Below, piece after piece: positions 18,430-26,455 of a stretch of 64,000 bases of DNA. The notes beneath the pieces were generated by a model. That model did not search any database. It was not told the origin of the DNA and saw only the letters and a list, made by a program, of their open reading frames with translations. The DNA comes from Rhizobiaceae bacterium (GTDB lineage Bacteria; Pseudomonadota; Alphaproteobacteria; Rhizobiales; Rhizobiaceae): NCBI GenBank assembly GCA_017643025.1, contig JAEPOG010000003.1, forward strand, positions 186,001 through 250,000. Direction: 5' to 3'. The first letter of the stretch is position 1, and the number at the start of each line of letters is the position of its first letter. The position numbers and the translations under genes were made by a program.

Positions 18430-19203
18430 TCAGCGGTTCTTGAACGAAGGCGAGCGCTTCTCGGTGAACGCCGTCATTCCTTCCTTCTGATCCTCGGTCG
18501 CAAACAGCGAATGAAAGACGCGGCGCTCGAAGCGCAGCCCCTCCGAAAGGGTGGTCTCATAGGAACGGTTCACGGCTTCCTTGGCCATCATGACGGACGG
18601 TTGTGAAAGGCCGGCGATCTTTTCGGCGATCTTCATCGTCTCATCCATGAGCTCCGCCAGCGGGACCACGCGCGACACCAGGCCGGACCGTTCCGCTTCG
18701 TCGGCGTCCATCATCCGGCCGGTCAGGCACATGTCCATCGCCTTGGACTTGCCGACGAAGCGGGTAAGGCGCTGCGATCCGCCCATGCCGGGAATGACGC
18801 CCAGCGTGATTTCCGGTTGGCCAAACCTGGCGTTGTCAGCCGCGATGATGAAGTCGCACATCATGGCGAGTTCGCAGCCGCCGCCCAGAGCGTATCCCGC
18901 CACCGCCGCAATCACCGGCTTACGCACGCGCAACATTGCGTCCCAGTCAGCGAAGAAATCCTCGAGGAAAGCGTCCATATAGGATTTGGGCTGCATCTCC
19001 TTGATGTCGGCGCCGGCCGCGAAGGCCTTTTCCGAACCGGTGATGACAATCGCGCCGATCTTGGCGTCGCCGTCGAAGCGCGCCAGCGCTTCCAGCACCT
19101 CGCGCATCAAGGTCGTGTTCAGCGCGTTGAGCGCCTTGGGTCGGTTGAGCGTTATCAGGCCGACCTTGCCGCGGGTTTCGGTCGTAATCGTCTCATAGGC
19201 CAA
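18430..19203 (-). CDS. enoyl-CoA hydratase
   Basis: A 257-residue crotonase-fold protein that hydrates 2-trans-enoyl-CoA in beta-oxidation. The oxyanion-hole segment AAGADIKEM and the two catalytic glutamates ([10 protein letters not shown] and FGQPEITLG) are intact, and [14 protein letters not shown] is canonical, so it should be active as a hydratase. It lies between mutM and rpsT. The acyl-chain preference cannot be read. Confidence 0.92.
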   Translation of the reverse strand: MAYETITTETRGKVGLITLNRPKALNALNTTLMREVLEALARFDGDAKIGAIVITGSEKAFAAGADIKEMQPKSYMDAFLEDFFADWDAMLRVRKPVIAAVAGYALGGGCELAMMCDFIIAADNARFGQPEITLGVIPGMGGSQRLTRFVGKSKAMDMCLTGRMMDADEAERSGLVSRVVPLAELMDETMKIAEKIAGLSQPSVMMAKEAVNRSYETTLSEGLRFERRVFHSLFATEDQKEGMTAFTEKRSPSFKNR

Positions 19204-19245
19204 GGCATGTCCTCCGCTCGGATGGGAATTCGCTTGTGGCTTAGC

Positions 19246-20139
19246 CTAGCGCTGGCAGGTGCCGCAATAGAATGTGGAGCGGCCCGACTGCACGATCCGG
19301 CTTACGGTGCCCGGGCAACCCTCGCGCGGGCAGTGCTCGCCTTCGCGGTCGTACACGGCGAAACGGTGCTGGAAGTAGCCCAGCGAGCCGTCGGCGTGCT
19401 GATAGTCGCGAAGGGACGAGCCCCCCGCGGCGATGGCGTCCGCGATCACCTCGCGGATCGCCTGCGCCAAAGCTTCGGTTCGCGGTGTCGACGGCCGTTT
19501 CGACGAAGCAATCGACCCCGCCATGCGGCGGGGCGACAGCCGTGAGCGCCAGAGCGCTTCGCAGACATAGATGTTGCCCAAACCGGCGATCAGCCGCTGG
19601 TCCATCAGGGCAGCCTTCAGCGGGGCCCGCTTGTCGCGCAGAAGCATATTCAGCACCGAGCCGTCCAGCGTGTTCCCCGTGGGCTCTACGCCCAGCCCGA
19701 CGAGCATCGGGTGCTCGGCCAGCGCGCTGGCCTCGGAAAAGAGCATGAAACCGAAGCGGCGTGGGTCGTTGAAGACCACCCTGGCGGATGAGCCACCGGC
19801 GGTGCGCAGGTGAAACACGGCGTGGTCGTGCGCTGCATCCTTCGAGCGCTCGTGATGGAACGTGCCGGGCACGGCTGCGTCCTCTCCATTTTCGATGCGG
19901 AACGAACCCGACATGCCGAGATGGCTGATGAGCACCGGATCGCGATCGAAGTGGAACGTAAGATATTTCGCCCGCCGCGCCACGGCGGTCACCGTCCGGC
20001 CGGTGAGTTGTTCCGCAAATCCCGTGGGGAACGGGTACCGCAGGTTCGGACGCCGCTGCTCGACGCGCGTGACCAATGCGCCTTCCATGACGGGCTGAAG
20101 CCCGCGGCGCACCGTTTCCACCTCGGGCAGTTCAGGCAT
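19246..20139 (-). CDS. mutM: formamidopyrimidine-DNA glycosylase
   Basis: A 297-residue bifunctional base-excision enzyme that removes 8-oxoguanine and formamidopyrimidines and nicks the strand. The mature N-terminus is Pro-Glu-Leu-Pro-Glu-Val-Glu, with Pro2 and Glu3 the catalytic pair, which fixes the start at 20139. The C-terminal zinc finger has Cys pairs CPREGC and CGTC. The start codon lies inside the last codons of deoB (8-base overlap, 20132-20139), so the two are probably translated from one mRNA. Slightly longer than the E. coli enzyme, as usual in rhizobia. Confidence 0.96.
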   Translation of the reverse strand: MPELPEVETVRRGLQPVMEGALVTRVEQRRPNLRYPFPTGFAEQLTGRTVTAVARRAKYLTFHFDRDPVLISHLGMSGSFRIENGEDAAVPGTFHHERSKDAAHDHAVFHLRTAGGSSARVVFNDPRRFGFMLFSEASALAEHPMLVGLGVEPTGNTLDGSVLNMLLRDKRAPLKAALMDQRLIAGLGNIYVCEALWRSRLSPRRMAGSIASSKRPSTPRTEALAQAIREVIADAIAAGGSSLRDYQHADGSLGYFQHRFAVYDREGEHCPREGCPGTVSRIVQSGRSTFYCGTCQR

Positions 20140-21364
20140 CTTTGCGCAATAGGTCGAGGAACGAGTGCCCATGCGGGCCGGGCGCAAGGCCGAGATGCGC
20201 CGCTACCGTCTCACCGATATCCGCGAAGGTGTCGCGAATGCCGATCGAAACGGCTTTGAGACCTGGGCCGGTCCCGATGATGGGTACGCGTTCGCGCGTG
20301 TGGTCGGTGCCATGCCATGTCGGGTCATTGCCGTGATCGGCTGTGAGGATCAGCATGTCGCCGGTAATCAGCTTGTCGAGAGCTTCGGGTAGTCGGCGGT
20401 CGAAAGCCTCAAGCGCGGCGGCGTAGCCCGGGACGTCCCTGCGATGACCGTACATGGAATCGAAGTCGACGAAGTTGGCGAACACAAGGTCGCCGTCGCG
20501 GGCGTCGTTCATCGCGCCGAGCGCGGCATCGAACATCGCCATGTTGTCCGGCGCCTTCCTGACCTCGGACACGCCCTGATGGGCGAAGATGTCGCCGATC
20601 TTGCCGACGCCCAGCACCCGGCGCCCGGCAGCTACCGCCCTGTCGAGAATTGTTGGCTCCGGCGGCGGCACGGCGTAGTCGCGCCGGTTGGCGGTCCGCT
20701 GGAAGTCGGTCGCCGACGAACCGACGAACGGCCGGGCGATAACTCGCCCGACATTGTAGGGCTCGGCGAGCTCGCGGACGATCTTGCACAACTCATACAG
20801 GCGCTCGAGCCCGAACGCTTCTTCATGTGCGGCGATCTGGATGACGGAATCGGCCGACGTGTAGAAGATCGGCTTGCCGGTCGCGATGTGCTCCTCGCCG
20901 AGCCGGGCGATGATCTCCGTGCCCGAGGCATGGCAATTGCCGAGGATTCCGGGCAGCTGCGCTTGCACGATCGCGGCATCGGTCAGTTCGGCCGGGAAAG
21001 TCGGAACGATGTCGGGGAAATACCCCCAGTCGAAGGTGACCGGCACTCCGGCCATTTCCCAGTGCCCGGAGGGCGTATCCTTGCCGCTCGAGATCTCGCT
21101 CGCGGCGCCGTGGAAGCCGTTTAGTTCTGTTGCGGTCGGAACCTCGCGCCCGGTCGCCAGGGCCGCCGCATGGTCGAGACCGAGGCCGCGCATGTTGGGA
21201 AGCTGCAGCGGCCCGCTACGCAGGCCATCGCGGTCACCCATTCCGGCCGCGCAGGCCGCGAGGATGTGCCCGTATGTGTCAGAACCCTCATCGCCGAAAT
21301 GGGCAGCGTCTGGCGCGCCGCCAATGCCGAAGGAATCGAGGACGAAAAGGAATGCGCGGGCCAT
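20132..21364 (-). CDS. deoB: phosphopentomutase
   Basis: A 410-residue alkaline-phosphatase-superfamily enzyme that interconverts (deoxy)ribose-1- and -5-phosphate in nucleoside salvage. Metal-binding pieces are visible: [13 protein letters not shown] at the N-terminus and [19 protein letters not shown] near the C-terminus. The ATG at 21364 starts the conserved [13 protein letters not shown]; the frame is open further upstream. No other deo genes are adjacent. It overlaps mutM by eight bases, an unusual partner. Confidence 0.95.
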   Translation of the reverse strand: MARAFLFVLDSFGIGGAPDAAHFGDEGSDTYGHILAACAAGMGDRDGLRSGPLQLPNMRGLGLDHAAALATGREVPTATELNGFHGAASEISSGKDTPSGHWEMAGVPVTFDWGYFPDIVPTFPAELTDAAIVQAQLPGILGNCHASGTEIIARLGEEHIATGKPIFYTSADSVIQIAAHEEAFGLERLYELCKIVRELAEPYNVGRVIARPFVGSSATDFQRTANRRDYAVPPPEPTILDRAVAAGRRVLGVGKIGDIFAHQGVSEVRKAPDNMAMFDAALGAMNDARDGDLVFANFVDFDSMYGHRRDVPGYAAALEAFDRRLPEALDKLITGDMLILTADHGNDPTWHGTDHTRERVPIIGTGPGLKAVSIGIRDTFADIGETVAAHLGLAPGPHGHSFLDLLRKDA

Positions 21365-21492
21365 GTGAAAACGGTGCTGACCTCGTGAATGCCAGCCAGA
21401 CATAAAAGTCGGCTGGCGAATTGGCAAACGGGAAACCAAAACGCAACGGCTTTGACCCGATGATTGCTGCCATGACGTTTGGCGGACGGAAA

Positions 21493-22413
21493 ATGGCAAT
21501 TGCAGGGCTCGGGAGGAAGCAGCTGGGAGTAAGTGCGATCGCGCTTGCTGTCGTCACCTGCGTTGCGCCTGGTCCCGCGCAGGCTGGTTGGGAAGACGAC
21601 TTCGGCACCTTGCGCATCGGCATGGTGTCGAATTCCGGCGGGCGAGGCGTCGCCGGCCTCGGCCAGTTGACCACCGCCTATGAACGGGCCACCGGCGTTT
21701 CCGTCCAGATTATGGTCGCGCGCGACTACCCGGCTCTGATCCGCGCCCAAGCGCAGGGCAGGATCCATTACGCGGTCTACTCGGCGGCGGCCTATGGTGT
21801 TGCCGCGGCGCTGTGCGGTTGCGTGGAACCATTGGCGGCGCCACGCGGCCTTGGCGGCGCGACCGGCGTGCAGGCTGTTGCGATCGGCCGACGCGGCGGG
21901 TCGGACGGCTTGGCCGATATCGAAGGCGCCCGCGTCGTCTCCGGCCCCGGCGAGGAAGTGGGACCGCAGTCGCTGGCAATGGCGGTCATTGCAGCGGACG
22001 GCACGTCGGCTCGGCCGGCATCGATTACCCATGCCGCATCGCAGTCGGAAGCCGAACGCGCATTCATCGAGGGCGAAGCGGACATTCTGCTCGGATGGAG
22101 ACCGACCGGTGACGAGAAGGACGCCGATCCATCTGTGGGCACGTTGGCGAGGCTGGAGGCGGGCGGCATGGCACTCGATGGACTGGAAGTCCTGTGGGCG
22201 TCCGATACGATCGCCTACGGCCCGCATGCGGTGCGCACCGATCTGCCGGACGAACTCAAGCGGCGGCTTGGCCGCTTCCTGTTGCATGTGCATGAGCAGC
22301 AGCCGGATATCTACCAGCTACTGGAGCCATATCGTGGCGGTGGATTTGCGCCGATTGCGGCCGACGCTTATGGCGGCGCCCGCGCAATCGTCGATCGCTA
22401 CGCTTCCAGGTAA
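21493..22413 (+). CDS. PhnD-like periplasmic substrate-binding protein
   Basis: About 306 residues with a Sec signal peptide (hydrophobic [16 protein letters not shown], cleavage before GW), then a phosphonate/phosphite-type binding fold: [10 protein letters not shown] at the start of the mature chain and a [14 protein letters not shown] segment. No transporter permease or ATPase is nearby, so it is an orphan binding protein. The ligand is unknown. In-frame starts further upstream (21472 and 21421) are possible; 21493 gives the best signal peptide. It is divergent from deoB and convergent with the pseudopilin gene. Confidence 0.72.
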   Translation: MAIAGLGRKQLGVSAIALAVVTCVAPGPAQAGWEDDFGTLRIGMVSNSGGRGVAGLGQLTTAYERATGVSVQIMVARDYPALIRAQAQGRIHYAVYSAAAYGVAAALCGCVEPLAAPRGLGGATGVQAVAIGRRGGSDGLADIEGARVVSGPGEEVGPQSLAMAVIAADGTSARPASITHAASQSEAERAFIEGEADILLGWRPTGDEKDADPSVGTLARLEAGGMALDGLEVLWASDTIAYGPHAVRTDLPDELKRRLGRFLLHVHEQQPDIYQLLEPYRGGGFAPIAADAYGGARAIVDRYASR

Positions 22414-22443
22414 GACGCCGGCCGAAAATGGCCGGCATCGCGA

Positions 22444-23079
22444 CTAGCAGTCGGGGCAGGGAATCGTCTGGCTCATGCGTGGACGCAGATAATAGCGTTC
22501 GCCCATCGCGATGCCGTCGAATGCGGCGGCCAGTCCCAGAACCTGCTTCTGGTCCGCGGCCCATGTGATGACGGGCTTGTAGGACAGGTCGCTCTCGACG
22601 CGGATCAGGAACGTGTTCCTGATCTTGAGGTCCGCAGGCACGGTTGTCGTGGAGTTCTTGGCCAGCCCGGCGCCCGCAGTCCCGTTCTCCAGCTTCCGAG
22701 ACCATGCGACGATGACCTTGGGATTCTCCTCGTCGGTGATCTGGATGGCCGTGGCGACGATCCTGCCGTCGGTCCGGTTGTAGGGCTGCAGGATGGATTC
22801 GCCGATCTTGAGGATGGCGTCCACCTCGGACTTGGTCGTCGACTGCTGCTGGGTGATCAGATCGGCCACCATCGAGCCGACGCGGCCGACCTTCTTGTTG
22901 ACCTCGATCGCCTGCGAAACTTCCATCGTCACGAAATAAAGCGACAGGAGCACGGGCGCGATGAAGGCGAACTCAACTGCGGCGACGCCGCCTTTCGCTT
23001 TGGCAAGGCGGCGACACGCGTCCGCAAGGCGGTTTCCTGCGGCACGGGCGAGTTTCAATGCCATGTTCGATTCGGTCAT
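22444..23079 (-). CDS. TadE/TadG-like pseudopilin of the Tad pilus system
   Basis: A 211-residue protein with a positively charged N-terminus, then a GVAAVEF prepilin-like cleavage motif and a hydrophobic segment (about 34-55), and a periplasmic C-terminal domain. Such minor pseudopilins are processed by TadV and are needed for Flp pilus assembly. It is preceded 15 bases upstream by a second TadE-like gene and is part of the minus-strand arm of the pilus locus. The two C-terminal Cys (IPCPDC) may form a disulfide. Confidence 0.82.
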   Translation of the reverse strand: MTESNMALKLARAAGNRLADACRRLAKAKGGVAAVEFAFIAPVLLSLYFVTMEVSQAIEVNKKVGRVGSMVADLITQQQSTTKSEVDAILKIGESILQPYNRTDGRIVATAIQITDEENPKVIVAWSRKLENGTAGAGLAKNSTTTVPADLKIRNTFLIRVESDLSYKPVITWAADQKQVLGLAAAFDGIAMGERYYLRPRMSQTIPCPDC

Positions 23080-23094
23080 CGTCGTGCGCCTCGC

Positions 23095-23664
23095 TCAGTC
23101 GTCAAAAGGCTCGTTCTGCCAGGTCGCCGTAGCGAACAGCAGCGTCTTGCCGTCCTTCAGGTTCGACATCGACTTGCGCATCAGGTCGGTCATGACCGGC
23201 CAGCGATAGAAGACCCTGAGCATGTTCTTGGTCATTGACGGACCTGGATCCACGGCGAAATCGGATGTGTCGATATCGCCGTCCGAGCCGATCTTGACGC
23301 GCACCTGGGCCGCGGCAGCGAATGTCGCGAATTCGCGCAGATCCACTTCGAGACCGGGGCAACCGCTGGAGACGATGACGTCAATGCGGCCGCACACCAG
23401 CGTCTTGAGGGAAGTCTCGGTCACGTCGGCGGCCTTGATCTGGCCGGTGCGCAATTGCCGGGCGATGTCGTCGGTCGCGTTGGCTACCACCTGCTGCGCC
23501 GCGAAAGCGATGCAGCTTTCCAGGATGGCGAACACCAAAAGCGCAAAGGGGATCGCAAGCGCGGCGAATTCGATGGCCGCGCTGCCGTCACGGTTGACGC
23601 CGAAACGGGCTAGAATACCCTTTCGCCGCTTCTGCGCCGAAGATACTGCCTTGCAGTCTCGCAT
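23095..23664 (-). CDS. TadE-like pseudopilin
   Basis: A 189-residue protein with a basic N-terminus, a prepilin-like motif GSAAIEF followed by a hydrophobic segment (about residues 30-52), and a soluble C-terminal part. This is the TadE architecture: a minor pseudopilin probably cleaved by the prepilin peptidase encoded at 24937. It lies directly upstream of the TadG-like gene with a short gap, and downstream of the free-standing secretin N-domain gene. Confidence 0.82.
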   Translation of the reverse strand: MRDCKAVSSAQKRRKGILARFGVNRDGSAAIEFAALAIPFALLVFAILESCIAFAAQQVVANATDDIARQLRTGQIKAADVTETSLKTLVCGRIDVIVSSGCPGLEVDLREFATFAAAAQVRVKIGSDGDIDTSDFAVDPGPSMTKNMLRVFYRWPVMTDLMRKSMSNLKDGKTLLFATATWQNEPFDD

Positions 23665-23807
23665 CTCTTGCCCCAGCCAAACCCCGGTCGAACACGTGCT
23701 TCGCGCACGGTCACAATGTAGCGCGAACCGGTTTCGTTCCGGTTTTTCAGGCAGCGAGAATGCAGGCGATGTCGTTCACGGACAGTTAACCGCCCAGGGG
23801 GCGTCGC

Positions 23808-24245
23808 CTACTGGCCGAGCGCCATGTCGGAAGCCTGTTCGGCCGCGTTCTTGTAGGCGCCTTCGCAGAAGGGCGTGCAGGAGAGCGTCTGGACACTCGC
23901 CCGGCGATAGACGCGCACCGAATTGGCAGAGCTGCGGGACACGAACACCTGCTCATCGACGATTGGGGCCCCATCAGAGTCGAGGACGACCAGGTTGGTC
24001 ACCCCAAATCCCTTGCCGGTAAGCACGATGGTCATCGCATCCTGAACCGATGCGTCAGCGATATCGGGATTGCCGATGACGATCGTGTCGGCCGGGCGGG
24101 CCAGCTTGACGATCTTGGCCTGGTTCATGACCACTTCTATTCCCGATTCTGCGAGGGCCTGGGCGCCAATGGCCAGCGAGGCAGCGCATGCAATCGCTGC
24201 TGCCGCGAAGGCGCGTCCATTTCTATTGACTGCAAAACGCGCCAT
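23808..24245 (-). CDS. pilus-assembly N-terminal-domain protein (free-standing secretin N domain)
   Basis: A 145-residue secreted protein. After a signal peptide (AAAIACAASLAIGAQALA) comes one domain of about 75 residues with the pattern AKIVKLARPADTIVIGNPDIADA, the same fold as the N-terminal domain of secretin CpaC at 26456. A C-terminal tail has two Cys (LSCTPFC). The ATG at 24245 has GGAGG nine bases upstream; an earlier in-frame start is less likely. The probable role is a periplasmic accessory of the secretin. It opens the minus-strand arm, divergent from the Flp pilin. Confidence 0.8.
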   Translation of the reverse strand: MARFAVNRNGRAFAAAAIACAASLAIGAQALAESGIEVVMNQAKIVKLARPADTIVIGNPDIADASVQDAMTIVLTGKGFGVTNLVVLDSDGAPIVDEQVFVSRSSANSVRVYRRASVQTLSCTPFCEGAYKNAAEQASDMALGQ

Positions 24246-24293
24246 GGTGGCGACCTCCGGAACCAGAACCTTCCCGAACCATGAAGGAAACTG

Positions 24294-24309
24294 GTGAACC
24301 AAGCGTTAA
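24294..24309 (-). promoter_or_regulatory. CtrA-like box upstream of the secretin N-domain gene
   Basis: On the minus strand TTAA (24309-24306), seven bases, then TTCAC. CtrA binds TTAA-N7-TTAA(C); this has one mismatch in the second half. It lies about 50-65 bases before the start of the leftward pilus arm. Tentative. Confidence 0.35.
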
Positions 24310-24469
24310 GTGGAGGCGGCCAAATGGTGTGCCCGGGGCAGCACGCGCTGGGGTCGGGCGACCGCTGCCCACGCAGGAGACACTCGTCCGTCGTTTCGAC
24401 TCTATATAATAGGCGACGATACGATGGCCCGGCCCGGCCTGGACTGCCCGTCGGATTGCCAATGTTTCA

Positions 24470-24485
24470 TTAGGCGCCGCTTAAC
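24470..24485 (+). promoter_or_regulatory. CtrA-like box upstream of the Flp pilin
   Basis: TTAG (24470-24473), seven bases, TTAAC (24481-24485): one mismatch to the CtrA full site TTAA-N7-TTAAC. It lies about 150 bases before the pilin ATG. In Caulobacter the pilA gene is activated by CtrA, so the position fits; binding is inferred. Confidence 0.45.
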
Positions 24486-24633
24486 CACCTGGCGGCCTTC
24501 CAGCACGAAAGGTTTTGGTAAGCCTGTTTGTTAAGCCGTTTGAAAGAGCTTCCCCGTAAGTTCGCCAGTATCCGATCGACGCACGAAGAATGTTGACGGA
24601 CGTGCTGTTCACTATGGAGTAAGGAGCTCTCAA

Positions 24634-24810
24634 ATGTCCAAGCTTTTCGCTCGCTTCGTCAAGGACGAGTCTGGCGCGACGGCTATCGAATACGGCCTGA
24701 TTGCCGCCCTGATCGCTCTCGCGATCACTGCTGGTGCCACGACCCTTGGCGGCTCGCTGAGCGACGCCTTCAACAGCGTCGCGACCGAGCTCGGCAACCA
24801 CGTAAACTAA
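24634..24810 (+). CDS. Flp/Fap-type pilin
   Basis: A 58-residue major pilin of the Tad system. After a short basic leader (MSKLFARFVKDESG) comes the Flp signature ATAIEYGLIA with the Glu-Tyr pair, then one long hydrophobic helix and a short polar tail. Prepilin peptidase TadV should cut after the Gly at residue 14. AAGGAG stands seven bases upstream of the ATG. The gene is followed directly by a strong terminator, as expected for an abundant product made separately from the assembly machine. Confidence 0.95.
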   Translation: MSKLFARFVKDESGATAIEYGLIAALIALAITAGATTLGGSLSDAFNSVATELGNHVN

Positions 24811-24830
24811 TCGGCGTCTATCGCCGCGTT

Positions 24831-24860
24831 AAAGGGGCCGCCTCTGGGCGGCCCTTTTCG
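24831..24860 (+). terminator. Rho-independent terminator of the Flp pilin gene
   Basis: An arm AAAGGGGCCGCC (24831-24842) pairs with GGGCGGCCCTTTT (24846-24858) around a short loop, with the T run included in the 3' arm. It lies 20 bases after the pilin stop and should make pilin a separate short transcript. Confidence 0.9.
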
Positions 24861-24936
24861 TTTGTCCGGGCCGCTTCACCATTGTTTAAGCCGGCGACAA
24901 TAGGCTGAAGGGCGTTTGAACACGAAGGCGCGTCCC

Positions 24937-25458
24937 ATGCTTGTCGCATCGATCTTCGTCATCTTTCCATTCTGCATGCTGTTCGCGGCCGTGTCGGACA
25001 TGGTCTCGATGACAATCGCCAACCGTGTCTCCGTCATTCTGATCGCCACGTTTGCGGTGATTGCGCCGCTGACCGGAATGGACTGGGCGACCTATGGCTG
25101 GCATTTCGCGGCCGGCGGTGTCGTTCTCGCTGTGACCTTCGCCATCTTCGCAATCGGCGGCATGGGAGGCGGCGACGCCAAGCTGCTGACAGCGACGGCG
25201 ATCTGGATGGGCTTCAGCATGACGTTGCTGCAGTATCTGGTGCTCGGCGCCATGCTGGGCGGCCTCCTGACCATTGCAATCCTGGTCTTCCGCGCCACGC
25301 CGATGTCGACCTACTCGGCAAACAGCGCGCTGCTTCGCCATTTTGCCGACCACAAGGCGGGCATACCCTACGGTGTCGCTCTCGGTCTGGCAGGCTTGAT
25401 GATGTATCCGCAGACCGACCTGGTAAAATGGGCGCTTGCCCATATTGCGGCCGGCTGA
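24937..25458 (+). CDS. cpaA: prepilin peptidase TadV/CpaA
   Basis: A 173-residue integral membrane aspartyl protease that removes the leader of Flp pilin and of the TadE/TadG pseudopilins. About five or six membrane segments are seen. The two catalytic aspartates are in AAVSDMVSM and GGMGGGDAKLL. Like other TadV proteins it lacks the methylase domain of PilD. The ATG at 24937 is preferred over the TTG at 24916. It lies between the pilin and cpaB. Confidence 0.93.
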   Translation: MLVASIFVIFPFCMLFAAVSDMVSMTIANRVSVILIATFAVIAPLTGMDWATYGWHFAAGGVVLAVTFAIFAIGGMGGGDAKLLTATAIWMGFSMTLLQYLVLGAMLGGLLTIAILVFRATPMSTYSANSALLRHFADHKAGIPYGVALGLAGLMMYPQTDLVKWALAHIAAG

Positions 25459-25526
25459 TCCACCTCCGCCAAGACCGGAATTCGAGGCACGCGCGACCAC
25501 GCCTGCGCCCGATGCGCCGCATTTTC

Positions 25527-25542
25527 GTCAACTTTAAATTAA
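25527..25542 (-). promoter_or_regulatory. CtrA-like box upstream of cpaB (left)
   Basis: On the minus strand TTAA (25542-25539), seven bases, TTGAC (25531-25527). One mismatch to TTAA-N7-TTAAC. It pairs with the plus-strand copy 20 bases further on. Confidence 0.42.
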
Positions 25543-25562
25543 GCACGATTGTAAGCGGTCCA

Positions 25563-25578
25563 TTAACCGTAATTTGAC
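25563..25578 (+). promoter_or_regulatory. CtrA-like box upstream of cpaB (right)
   Basis: TTAA (25563-25566), seven bases, TTGAC (25574-25578), the same form as the box at 25527-25542 but on the other strand, 61 bases before the cpaB ATG. Confidence 0.42.
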
Positions 25579-25638
25579 GATTGGGCCTCCATTGTCCGCC
25601 TCGGTGCAAGGTTCCCGCCGCGTACGAGGTCTGGATTC

Positions 25639-26454
25639 ATGAATACGTCGCGCTTGATCATTCTCGGGGTCGCCGTCTTCGCGGCGATAGGCGCGGGATA
25701 CGTCGCAAAGAACATGCTGACGCCGCCGCCTCCGCAGGTCATCGTCGAGCAGGCGCCCACAGAGCCGGCGATAAGGCTCTCCGAGGTACTCATACTGAAT
25801 GCAGATATCGGCATGGGTTCGGTCGTTGGCGATGCGCTTGCATGGCAGGCCTGGCCAGCGGATGCGATCAGCGAGGCTTTCATAACGAAAGACAGCGATC
25901 CCAACGCCCTTGAGGAACTGACTGGCGCTATCGCACGTGTGCCGCTCTATTCGGGCGAGCCGCTGCGCCGCTCCAAGCTGATCGGCGAGGGCCAGAGCTT
26001 CATGTCCTCCATTCTGCCCAGCGGCAAACGCGCGGTCGCAACGCAGATCGCCGCGGATACCTCGGCCGGCGGCTTCATCCTGCCTAACGACTATGTCGAC
26101 GTCATCATGACCCGGCGCTCGCAGAACGGCACGGCAGGCGGAGAAGGCTTCGTCACCGAGACGATCCTCAAGAACATACGCGTGCTGGCCATCGACCAGG
26201 CGATCCAGGAAGACGAGGAAGGCCGCCGCGTGCGGGTCGGCGACACCGCCACCCTCGAACTGACGCCCGAGCAGGCCGAAATCATCACCGTCGCGCAGCA
26301 GATGGCCGACCGTCTGACGTTGGCGCTGCGCCCAGTCGCCGACGCGCAGGACCCGGTCGAAAGCGCCGGCGCCTACCTGCTTTCCGGCAACGGTCGCCGT
26401 GGCACTGTGCGCATTATCCGCTCCGGCGAAGTGAGCGAAGTCGGAGCCCGCTAA
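25639..26454 (+). CDS. cpaB: Flp pilus assembly protein CpaB (RcpC)
   Basis: A 271-residue periplasmic protein anchored by an N-terminal membrane helix (LIILGVAVFAAIGAGYVA). A SAF-type domain follows at about 45-110 (LSEVLILNADIGMGSVVGDA). Next comes the conserved region around GGFILPNDYVDVIMT. CpaB works with the secretin CpaC in the outer part of the Tad apparatus. It is the first gene of a tight plus-strand operon; cpaC follows after one base. Confidence 0.93.
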   Translation: MNTSRLIILGVAVFAAIGAGYVAKNMLTPPPPQVIVEQAPTEPAIRLSEVLILNADIGMGSVVGDALAWQAWPADAISEAFITKDSDPNALEELTGAIARVPLYSGEPLRRSKLIGEGQSFMSSILPSGKRAVATQIAADTSAGGFILPNDYVDVIMTRRSQNGTAGGEGFVTETILKNIRVLAIDQAIQEDEEGRRVRVGDTATLELTPEQAEIITVAQQMADRLTLALRPVADAQDPVESAGAYLLSGNGRRGTVRIIRSGEVSEVGAR

Positions 26455-26455
26455 A

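Larger units (their letters stand above)
24246..24633. promoter_or_regulatory. divergent pilus promoter region
   Basis: A 388-base spacer between the minus-strand pilus genes and the Flp pilin gene, with no convincing gene inside. It contains two CtrA-like boxes (24294-24309 facing left, 24470-24485 facing right). The pilin ribosome binding site AAGGAG lies at 24621-24626. Confidence 0.6.
25459..25638 (+). promoter_or_regulatory. spacer upstream of cpaB
   Basis: A 180-base AT-richer region between cpaA and cpaB, without a gene. It holds two CtrA-like boxes in opposite orientation (25527-25542 and 25563-25578), suggesting that the cpaB-to-tadC operon has its own promoter here. Confidence 0.5.

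Noticed and set aside
24266..24279. Possible LexA box upstream of the secretin N-domain gene
   Set aside because: Two GAAC repeats are present but with a six-base spacer instead of seven, and the gene is not a repair gene.
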